This document shows positions 1 through 5,651 of a stretch of 6,405 bases of DNA, one piece after another. The position numbers and the translations under genes were made by a program. The DNA lies in NCBI GenBank assembly GCA_029961005.1, contig JASBVW010000086.1:1-6405 (forward strand). The letters are read 5' to 3'. Origin of the DNA: Bacillota bacterium (lineage in GTDB: Bacteria > Bacillota > UBA5301 > JASBVW01). How positions within the stretch are numbered: the stretch's first letter is position 1; each line of letters begins with the position of its first letter. Below the pieces are notes generated by a model. It did not search any database and was not told the DNA's origin. It worked only from the letters and a program-made list of their open reading frames with translations.

Positions 1-789
1 CGGATAACCGAAGGGGCGGAAGCGCTTCTTGAGGGCCGCGCGCCTGATCGCGGTCAGGGCCGCCAAAAGGTCGCCTTCCCCCGCCGCCTGCGGGTGCAGG
101 ACCAGGTCCCGGTGGCCCGCAGCCGCCGCCCGCTGGCTCAGTTCCGCCAGCTCCTCCAGACTACCCGCGCTGACCACCAGAGGGCACTGGGCCTGACGGG
201 CCAGCTCCAGCATGGCCTCCAGGTTGCCCTGCTCCGCCCCCCACAGGAGGGGCCGCTCTCCGCCGCAGACTGCCAGGGCTTCCCGCGCCGCTGCCGGGTC
301 GTCCGTCCTCAGCACCAGGGGCAGTCCCGCCGCCTCCTGCACCAACCGGCTCGCCGCCGCCAGCCGCTGAGGTTCAGCGGCCGTATGGCGCAAAGCCACC
401 AGGTCGACCCGCAAGGGGAGGCCCACCCGCTCAAAGGAGAGCCCTCGTATGGCTTCCGCTCGCCCCTTCAGCTCTTCGTCGGGCAGATGGTCCGGCACCT
501 CGATGGCCACGCCGGTAGGGTGGAAAAAGGTCTTCTCGTGGCGGAAGAGGACCAGCTCTCCCCCCACTTCCAGGGCCTTCTCCCCCGTGCCGATGGTGAC
601 CAACCGGATCGGCGGCTCAGAGGCCTCCGCCAGCGCGCTCCTGGCCTCCTCGGAGGCGTACGGGCAAGCTTCCAGCGAGGCCTTCCCGCCCGCCAAGGCC
701 ATGGCGAAGGCCATACAGGTGGGAAAGTTGCATTCGCGGCAGTTCTTCTTGGGGAGCAGCTTATAGATCTCCAGGCCGGTCAGGCCCAT
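1..789 (-). CDS. acsC: Corrinoid iron-sulfur protein large (gamma) subunit AcsC, N-terminal part, cut by the left window edge
   Basis: The large subunit of the corrinoid iron-sulfur protein works with AcsD. It takes a methyl group from methyltetrahydrofolate (via AcsE) onto cobalt and hands it to the A-cluster of AcsB in the cytoplasm. My translation gives 263 residues with no stop, running off the window after FGYP; the family is about 445 residues, so roughly 180 C-terminal residues, including the cobalamin-binding part, are missing. The N-terminus holds the [4Fe-4S] motif C17-x2-C20-x4-C25-x16-C42 (CRECNFPTC, then ACPY), the same positions as I recall for Moorella AcsC. The start of a TIM barrel follows (FRHEKTFFHPTG, FERVGLPLRVDLVALR, KKRFRPFGYP). 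I chose the ATG at 789 (MGLTGLEIYK) because it aligns with the family start and lies 9 bases from AGGAGG; the ATG at 795 is only 3 bases away. It lies 75 bases after acsB and is probably cotranscribed with it. Confidence 0.96.
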   Translation of the reverse strand, partial: MGLTGLEIYKLLPKKNCRECNFPTCMAFAMALAGGKASLEACPYASEEARSALAEASEPPIRLVTIGTGEKALEVGGELVLFRHEKTFFHPTGVAIEVPDHLPDEELKGRAEAIRGLSFERVGLPLRVDLVALRHTAAEPQRLAAASRLVQEAAGLPLVLRTDDPAAAREALAVCGGERPLLWGAEQGNLEAMLELARQAQCPLVVSAGSLEELAELSQRAAAAGHRDLVLHPQAAGEGDLLAALTAIRRAALKKRFRPFGYP

Positions 790-798
790 CTCCATCTA

Positions 799-804
799 CC
801 TCCT
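799..804 (-). promoter_or_regulatory. Ribosome binding site of acsC that decides its start
   Basis: The minus strand reads AGGAGG here. Two in-frame ATGs follow, at 795 (3-base spacer) and 789 (9-base spacer). Only the second has a normal spacing, and it also matches the N-terminus of known AcsC proteins, so the acsC start is placed at 789. Confidence 0.8.
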
Positions 805-846
805 GTTGTCAGCACTCTCTTTTTGGGTTGAGCCCACTTCGCTGGA

Positions 847-861
847 GCGGCCATGCGCCGC
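847..861 (-). other. Small GC-rich hairpin in the acsB-acsC gap
   Basis: Immediately after the acsB stop the minus strand reads GCGGC-gcatg-GCCGC, a perfect 5-base stem with a 5-base loop. No T-run follows (the next bases are TCCAGCGAAG), so it is not an intrinsic terminator. It could slow 3' decay or mark a processing site between acsB and acsC, or be chance in GC-rich DNA. The rest of the 75-base gap (790-864) shows only the acsC ribosome binding site; I saw no promoter in it. Confidence 0.35.
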
Positions 862-864
862 GGG

Positions 865-3045
865 CTACATGAGCGGCTCCATCTCCAAGGCCGGGTGCTT
901 CTTCTCCTGCAAATAGGGAAGGATCTCCTCCGGAGTGGTACCCACGGTCTCGTCAGCGATCCGCTCCCACAGGTCGGGCAGGCCCAGCTCCTCCCCCCTC
1001 TTAATCAGCCCCGGCTTCAAGAGTTCCTTGAGCTGGCGGGGCATCCAAACCACCCGCTTCAACCCGCCGTCCGCCTGGATGAAGCGGCGGCTGGTGATGT
1101 AAACCTTGCCTATGCCCATAAAGCCGGGCATCTGCTGGCCGCCGCCCACCATCCCCGCTAGAGTCGAGAACTTCATCCCCACTGGAGTCTCCCCGGCGTA
1201 CTCCCGGTTGACAATCATGACGCCGTTGGCCTCCGGCACCACGGCCAGGATGGCCTCAAAGCACCCGCAGGAGGTCATGGGGTCCTCCAGCATTGAATAC
1301 AGGTTGAGGGCGGTCAGCTTCCCCTGCGAGTAGCGGGCCAGGGCCTCGTTTACGCCGCTGTACCGGCCTTTGACCGGATCCAGCAACGTCCCCAGGGGGA
1401 CCGGCTGGTTGGGGCCCGTGGGTTTAATCTCGTAGGAGGCCCGGGCGTCCAGCCAGCTCACCGAGCCGCAGAGGCCGATGCGCTCCGGAGTGACGATACA
1501 GACGTGGGTGGGGGCGAAAGACTGGCAGAGCGTACAGGTGTAAAAGACATCCACCGAGTCATCGGTGAGCGCGGCCAGGCGCTGATCGCGCCGGGCGTAA
1601 CTGGCGCGCGCTTCCTCCCGCCTCGCCTCCACTTCCTCCGGGCGGGTGTAGATGGTCACCCGAACCTTATCCAGAATGGAGGAGAACTCCGACTTCATCT
1701 TGGCGTAGACCGCCTCCCCCAGGTGGTGCAGGCGCAGCCCGGCCTGAAAGGCTTTTTTCGAGATGCGCAGGCGCAGGATATCCCGCTGGGCGGTGTGGGC
1801 CACCCCCTCCAGGTAATTGATGAAGTGGTGGATGCGCCGCTCCAGGACTGGCTCGAAGTCTTCCTGCAGCTTGCGCCCGGCCACCTCCACCACCATGCCG
1901 TAGGGAAGGGATCCCCCTTCGGGGACTGAATCTAAGTCGGGCCCCAAAACCTCGATCACCCCGTCCTCTACCTCGCGCATCGGTCGCATGGTCACCCACT
2001 CGAAGGCCGGCGAGGCGCCGCCGCCGATCTCCACCTGCGTGTCGGCCCGGCGGACGATCTCCCCTTCAAAGGCCGGCCCAAAGGCCACCGGCACCTGCAC
2101 TTCGGCCACCGGGACCTTGAGCCCCCTGACCTCGATTGCCCGGTCCACGATCTTCTCCAGAGGGACTCCCGAGACCACGTGCTCGTAGGTGCAGACCCCG
2201 CTGGGGAGGATCTGCGGGATCTCCTCCTGGGCGATAGTGGGAAAGCCGAAGCTGATGGCACCGGCCGCCGTGGCGTACCACTCGTCCGTCACCGGCCCCA
2301 GGGCCAGGACGAAGGCGAAGACCCGGTTCTTGTTGTAGAGCAGTACTCCGTTGTAGTCGCCCGGCGTCACCCCGCCGAAGGAGAGGGCCACCCGGGCGGC
2401 AAAGCCCAGGGAGTAGATGTGGGAATAGACCTCCTGCCCGAAGGGAACCAGGCGGCTCTCCCAGCCCAACTGGACTCCGGCCTCCGCCAGCTGCCGGGCA
2501 AAGGTCTCCCCTTCCACGTGGCCGGCCATAAAGACGTACAGGCTCTTTTGCTGCATCTCCCGGGCCAGCCGGACCGCCACCTCCGCATTCGGGGCCTTGC
2601 CCACCACGGCGGCAAACCCCGGCGCCCGGCCGTCCACAAATTCGATCCCCCGCTCCCGCATGATCACGTCGTTGGCGGCCCCCAGCCAGAACCCGTCGGC
2701 AGGCGGCGGGCCCAGGATGTAGCGGATGGCCTCCAGCGCCTCCTCAGCAAAAAGGGTTGCTATGCCGGCGTCCAGTGTCGCCCCCAGGTAGGGGGTCCAG
2801 AGGCGTTCCGCCGGCAGGGGGGGCAAAAGCTCCCTGGCCAGGGCCAAGACCGGCTCCAGGTCGGCCAGCCTGCTCACTTTGCGCCCGGTGAGGGCGTAAA
2901 TGACCGGGAGGTAATAGGCGGTGTTGGGAAATTCCACCGGACAATGAGGGCCTCGGGCGTCGATGGCTTCTTTTAGCCTTTGTTCCGCTTTTTTTACGAT
3001 GTTGTGCGCGCCGCGGATGGCGGCCGCAGCAATCAGCTTGGACAT
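865..3045 (-). CDS. acsB: Acetyl-CoA synthase, CODH/ACS complex subunit AcsB
   Basis: AcsB joins CO from the CODH subunit, a methyl group from the corrinoid protein and CoA into acetyl-CoA at its Ni-Ni-[4Fe-4S] A-cluster in the cytoplasm. The protein has 726 residues, close to the 729 of Moorella AcsB. All six A-cluster ligands are visible: C504, C507, C516 and C526 (YTCTLCQSFAP, then HVC and GLCGSVSW), and C593-G-C595 (MTSCGCFEA) for the proximal and distal nickel. Their spacings equal those I recall for Moorella (506, 509, 518, 528, 595, 597). Residues 1-310 form the CODH-contacting domain with conserved FPNTAYYLPVIYALTG; FGPAFEGE and LERRIHHFINYLEG mark the middle domain. The ATG at 3045 has GGAGGTGAGGTT directly before it. 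The N-terminal stretch (MSKLIAAAAIRGAHNIVKKA) differs from the Moorella start. It lies 17 bases after acsA, so the two are surely cotranscribed. Confidence 0.98.
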   Translation of the reverse strand: MSKLIAAAAIRGAHNIVKKAEQRLKEAIDARGPHCPVEFPNTAYYLPVIYALTGRKVSRLADLEPVLALARELLPPLPAERLWTPYLGATLDAGIATLFAEEALEAIRYILGPPPADGFWLGAANDVIMRERGIEFVDGRAPGFAAVVGKAPNAEVAVRLAREMQQKSLYVFMAGHVEGETFARQLAEAGVQLGWESRLVPFGQEVYSHIYSLGFAARVALSFGGVTPGDYNGVLLYNKNRVFAFVLALGPVTDEWYATAAGAISFGFPTIAQEEIPQILPSGVCTYEHVVSGVPLEKIVDRAIEVRGLKVPVAEVQVPVAFGPAFEGEIVRRADTQVEIGGGASPAFEWVTMRPMREVEDGVIEVLGPDLDSVPEGGSLPYGMVVEVAGRKLQEDFEPVLERRIHHFINYLEGVAHTAQRDILRLRISKKAFQAGLRLHHLGEAVYAKMKSEFSSILDKVRVTIYTRPEEVEARREEARASYARRDQRLAALTDDSVDVFYTCTLCQSFAPTHVCIVTPERIGLCGSVSWLDARASYEIKPTGPNQPVPLGTLLDPVKGRYSGVNEALARYSQGKLTALNLYSMLEDPMTSCGCFEAILAVVPEANGVMIVNREYAGETPVGMKFSTLAGMVGGGQQMPGFMGIGKVYITSRRFIQADGGLKRVVWMPRQLKELLKPGLIKRGEELGLPDLWERIADETVGTTPEEILPYLQEKKHPALEMEPLM

Positions 3046-3052
3046 AACCTCA

Positions 3053-3057
3053 CCTCC
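3053..3057 (-). promoter_or_regulatory. Ribosome binding site of acsB
   Basis: The minus strand reads GGGAGGTGAGGTT then ATG, giving GGAGG with a 7-base spacer. It sits wholly inside the 17-base gap after the acsA stop, supporting the 3045 start and efficient translation of acsB from the acsA message. Confidence 0.85.
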
Positions 3058-3062
3058 CAGAT

Positions 3063-4982
3063 TTAAGCCAGTTGACGGCGGCTATCCATGTCGAAGAGCA
3101 CCCGCTGGCGCTGAACGTCGATGCCCAACGCCTGGCGCTTGCGGTGCAGCGTCTCTATGGCTTTGCTCACCAGCACCGCCGGATCGCCGACAAACTCCAG
3201 GCGCCCACCGTATCGGGCCTGCCAGCACTCGGTCATGATCTCCACCACCGCCCGGCTGCCGGAGACGGGAGAAACCCCGCCGAAGAGGACCGTAGCCCCG
3301 CTGCCGGCGAAATAGGTCCCGATCTCCAGGGCCTTTTCGGACATCCACTCCGGGCACAGCCCCACCGCCGGCAGGTCGCTGATGTCCGAACCCAGCCCTC
3401 CCGTGGCCACCAGGGCCGAGAGGACGGTCAGAACGCGGGAATTGTCCACGCAGGAACCCAGGTGCAGCACCGGGCCGATCCCCACCGCTTCGCAGACCTC
3501 CCTCAGGCCGGGGCCGGCCAGCTCCAACATGGCCGGGTCCAAGAGGCCGTGCTTGCCCGCCGCCACCGCCGTGCAGCCGGTAGTGACCACCAGCACGTTG
3601 TTGGCAATCAGTTCCTTGATCGCGTAGAGAGAGGAGGAATCTTGCGGTATCCGCGGGTTGTTGCACCCCACCACCGCCGCTACCCCCAGCAGGCGGCCAT
3701 TGATGATGTTGTCCACCAGGGGCCAGAAAGAGCGCCGGTAGCGGCCGCCCAGCATATATTCGATGTACTCGTGGGAGAAGCCGGCAATGAGGGCGGCCTT
3801 GTGGGGCGGTATGGCCACTTCTTCCCGCCGCTCCCGGTAAGCCGCAATGGCCCGGCGGATGATCTCCCGCGCCACCTCCAACGCCCGTTCCTCGCTCAGC
3901 TCCAGGTGTTCGGCCCCGGTAATCCGGGCCTTGGGCGAGGTGGTGATGAGGCGGGTGTGGAACTGCTTGGCCAGGGCAGCCAAGGCCTCCAGGATGCACT
4001 GGACGTCCACCACCATGGCATCCACGGCCCCCGTCAAAATGGCCAGCTCCTGGTGGAGGAAGTTGCCGGCGCTGGGGATGCCGCGGCGCATCAAGGCCTC
4101 GTTGCCCGTGCAGCACATCCCCACCAGGTTGATCCCCTCGGCCCCTGCCGCCCGGGCCTCCGCCTGGAGCTCCGGCTCGGCCAGCACCTGAACCAGGGCT
4201 TCGGGCAGGAGGGGTTCGTGGCCGTGCACCACCACGTTCACCGCTTCGGCCCGCAGGACTCCCAGGTTGGCCTCCGCCGGCAAGGGGCTGGGCGTGCCGA
4301 AGAGGATGTCGCTCAGGTCGGTGGCCAGCATGCTCCCGCCCCAGCCGCTCCCCAGCGCCACCCGCACGGCCTGGTCCAGGAGATGCTCCGCCTCCTGGTC
4401 CGTTCCTATGGTGGTGCGGTGCAGCATCTCGGAGATCTCCCGGTCTATGCCCCGCGGGACCACGCCGGCCGCCCGCCAGACCTCCTGGCGCTTCTTGGGC
4501 GCCCGGCTGATATAGGTCAGCTCCCCCCTTTGGCGGGTGAAGTCCTCGATGGCCCGGCTGGCCACCTCGGCGGCCACCTGTTCCACCGGGCGCCCCTCGG
4601 CGGGCACCCCCATCAGCTCCGCTACCCAGCGCAGCTTGCGCTCATCGGCGATCCGATGGTGTGGGATCTCCCCCCGGGCCACCGCTTGCAGGAGCAGGGC
4701 CAAGGCCCGCCCATGATCTGAATGGGCCGCCGCCCCCGCCGCCACCATGCGGGCAAAGTTCCTGGCCACCACGGTGGACTCCGTCGCCCCGCAGACACCG
4801 GTCTGCACCTCGCCCACCAGCCGGCAGGGGCCCATGCCGCAGATGCGGCAGCATCCTCCCCCCTGGCCGATGGGGCACGGTTTGATCTGTTCAGCCCTTT
4901 GAAAGATGGTCACCCAGCCGCGCTTCTTGGCCTGCTCCAGGACCTCGCGGGCGGCTGGATCGCTGCTTGGCGCTCCCGACAT
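3063..4982 (-). CDS. acsA: Anaerobic Ni-Fe carbon monoxide dehydrogenase catalytic subunit AcsA (CooS family)
   Basis: This enzyme reversibly converts CO2 to CO at its [Ni-4Fe-4S] C-cluster; next to acsB it should form the bifunctional CODH/ACS complex that feeds CO through a tunnel to the A-cluster. The 639 residues show C36 and C44 (C-x7-C, D-cluster), C45, C48, C53 and C64 (B-cluster, in GCCRICGMGPCR and GVCGA). C-cluster ligands are H255 (VVHGHEP), C291 (MCCTGNE), C329 (DVQCI), C440 (VVGCNNP), C470 (TTGCTA) and C511 (LHLGSCVDNSR). Likely proton-transfer residues are H87/H90 (AHSDHG) and K550 (PEWMSEKA). The protein is shorter than the roughly 674 residues of Moorella AcsA: C53 to C64 is 11 residues against 14, and C470 to C511 is 41 against 50. 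Start ATG at 4982 follows AAGGAGG by 8 bases. It heads the acsA-acsB-acsC run and probably has its own promoter. No cooC maturation gene lies between acsA and acsB. Confidence 0.98.
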   Translation of the reverse strand: MSGAPSSDPAAREVLEQAKKRGWVTIFQRAEQIKPCPIGQGGGCCRICGMGPCRLVGEVQTGVCGATESTVVARNFARMVAAGAAAHSDHGRALALLLQAVARGEIPHHRIADERKLRWVAELMGVPAEGRPVEQVAAEVASRAIEDFTRQRGELTYISRAPKKRQEVWRAAGVVPRGIDREISEMLHRTTIGTDQEAEHLLDQAVRVALGSGWGGSMLATDLSDILFGTPSPLPAEANLGVLRAEAVNVVVHGHEPLLPEALVQVLAEPELQAEARAAGAEGINLVGMCCTGNEALMRRGIPSAGNFLHQELAILTGAVDAMVVDVQCILEALAALAKQFHTRLITTSPKARITGAEHLELSEERALEVAREIIRRAIAAYRERREEVAIPPHKAALIAGFSHEYIEYMLGGRYRRSFWPLVDNIINGRLLGVAAVVGCNNPRIPQDSSSLYAIKELIANNVLVVTTGCTAVAAGKHGLLDPAMLELAGPGLREVCEAVGIGPVLHLGSCVDNSRVLTVLSALVATGGLGSDISDLPAVGLCPEWMSEKALEIGTYFAGSGATVLFGGVSPVSGSRAVVEIMTECWQARYGGRLEFVGDPAVLVSKAIETLHRKRQALGIDVQRQRVLFDMDSRRQLA

Positions 4983-4990
4983 TCAACTCT

Positions 4991-4996
4991 CCTCCT
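4991..4996 (-). promoter_or_regulatory. Strong ribosome binding site of acsA
   Basis: The minus strand reads TTAAAGGAGGAGAGTTGA then ATG: AGGAGG with an 8-base spacer, close to the ideal Firmicutes signal. It fixes the acsA start at 4982. Confidence 0.85.
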
Positions 4997-5011
4997 TTAA
5001 GTAGTAAGACA

Positions 5012-5040
5012 AATATACTCCAGGCCAGGCTCGCCGCCAA
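5012..5040 (-). promoter_or_regulatory. Candidate sigma-A promoter for the acsA operon
   Basis: In the 111-base gap between the NuoE-like gene and acsA, the minus strand reads TTGGCG (5040-5035), a spacer of exactly 17 bases, then TATATT (5017-5012). The -35 box matches TTGACA at 4 of 6 positions and the -10 box matches TATAAT at 5 of 6, with ideal spacing. The start of transcription would fall near 5004-5006, leaving a leader of about 23 bases that just holds the acsA ribosome binding site. AT-rich boxes stand out in this GC-rich DNA. If real, acsABC can be expressed apart from the formate dehydrogenase genes. The match is by eye only. Confidence 0.55.
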
Positions 5041-5081
5041 CCTTTTTGCGGTTAAATGTCGGCTGGAGGGGCTGAATGGTC

Positions 5082-5105
5082 GTTAAACGGGAATTACCGT
5101 TCAAC
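5082..5105. other. Imperfect inverted repeat at the end of the NuoE-like gene
   Basis: The plus strand reads GTT-a-AACGG-gaatta-CCGTT-c-AAC, a 5-base stem extended by 3 pairs beyond one mismatch, with the stop codon of the NuoE-like gene in the 6-base loop. On the transcribed strand no T-run follows, so it is not a standard terminator. It may be a weak attenuating or stabilising hairpin, an operator upstream of the acsA promoter, or chance. The rest of the gap (4983-5081) shows only the promoter and ribosome binding site listed separately. Confidence 0.3.
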
Positions 5106-5651
5106 CCACTTTTCCAGCAATTCAGCGGCCTTCCCGGCGTCCATGCGGCCGTGGATCCGCCCATCCACCGCCAGCACCGGCGCCAGGCCGCAAGCGCCAA
5201 AGCAGTTCACCGTCTCTACGGACACCGGCGGCGCGCTCTCCCCCGCCGGCCGGCCGCCACAACCGCAGGCAGAGCCGCCGCGGGGCCCGGCGTTCCCGGC
5301 ACCACCCCCGGTTGAGGCCTTTGTACCGGGCTGAAGCCGCTGGAGGAGAAAGGAAAGGAGCTGGTCCGCCCCCCGCAGGCGGCAGGCCGTGCCGGTGCAG
5401 ACCTGCAGCACGTGCTGGCTCCGCGGCGTCAGGGTGAAGCGCCGGTAATAGGTGGCCACGCTGTAGACCTGGGCCAGGGGTATCCCCAGCCCGGCGGCCA
5501 GGAGCTCCATGGCTTGAGGTGGGAGGTAGCCCAGGCGCTCTTGCACCTCTTGCAGCAGGGGAAGGAGCCTCTCCCGGCGCCCCCGGGCTGCGCTCACCTC
5601 CTGGCGCAGCCACTCCAGTTCTTGCCTTCTTGCTTGCTCGCAGCAGCTCAT
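5094..5651 (-). CDS. NuoE-like [2Fe-2S] thioredoxin-fold electron-transfer subunit, probably of a formate dehydrogenase complex
   Basis: Proteins of this family (complex I 24 kDa subunit; HydC-type subunits of soluble hydrogenases and formate dehydrogenases) carry one [2Fe-2S] cluster and work next to a NuoF-type flavoprotein. The 185 residues show the usual helical N-terminal part (LLPLLQEVQERLGYLPPQAM, residues 30-49; VYSVATYYRRF near 62-72), then the thioredoxin-like domain with C85-x4-C90 (CTGTACRLRG) and C150-x3-C154 (NCFGACGLAPVLAVDGRIHGRM). The two cysteine pairs are 60 residues apart (C90 to C150) instead of about 36, because of a Gly/Ala/Pro-rich insertion around residues 109-142 that includes C129-G-C131. 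C3 and C4 are further extra cysteines. The start ATG at 5651 overlaps the formate dehydrogenase stop (ATGA) and has GGAGG 7 bases before it, so translation is probably coupled. No NuoF-like gene is in the window. Its place beside the dehydrogenase supports an electron-transfer role with it; that is inference. Confidence 0.92.
   Translation of the reverse strand: MSCCEQARRQELEWLRQEVSAARGRRERLLPLLQEVQERLGYLPPQAMELLAAGLGIPLAQVYSVATYYRRFTLTPRSQHVLQVCTGTACRLRGADQLLSFLLQRLQPGTKASTGGGAGNAGPRGGSACGCGGRPAGESAPPVSVETVNCFGACGLAPVLAVDGRIHGRMDAGKAAELLEKWVER
5226..5327 (-). other. Gly/Ala/Pro-rich insertion with a CGC motif inside the NuoE-like protein
   Basis: Codons for residues 109-142 encode a low-complexity segment (STGGGAGNAGPRGG, then SACGCGGRPAGESAPP) between the two halves of the cluster-binding site. 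The reading frame stays open and the family motifs resume after it at VETVNCFGACG, so it is an in-frame insertion of about 24 residues net, not a frameshift. C129 and C131 could bind metal, or the segment could be a flexible surface loop. The DNA is very GC-rich here. Confidence 0.75.

Noticed and set aside
793..795. Upstream ATG as the acsC start
   Set aside because: It lies only 3 bases after AGGAGG; the ATG at 789 has normal spacing and matches the family N-terminus.
94..831. 245-residue plus-strand frame opposite acsC, and a shorter one at 449-766
   Set aside because: The minus strand encodes AcsC with its [4Fe-4S] motif over the same bases; the plus frames have a shadow composition and no good ribosome binding site or domain.
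2179..2976. 265-residue plus-strand frame opposite the acsB 5' half
   Set aside because: Shadow of acsB; no family resemblance and low-complexity GC-driven composition.
3072..4721. 549-residue open frame on the plus strand opposite acsA
   Set aside because: It is antisense to a complete CODH gene with all cluster ligands. Its product is rich in His, Gln, Arg, Pro and Gly with no recognisable motif, as expected from the complement of GC-rich coding DNA.
5018..5068. CTCCAG (5018-5023) and CTGGAG (5063-5068) as a terminator or operator
   Set aside because: The 6-base arms are 39 bases apart with no T-run; expected by chance in DNA of this composition.
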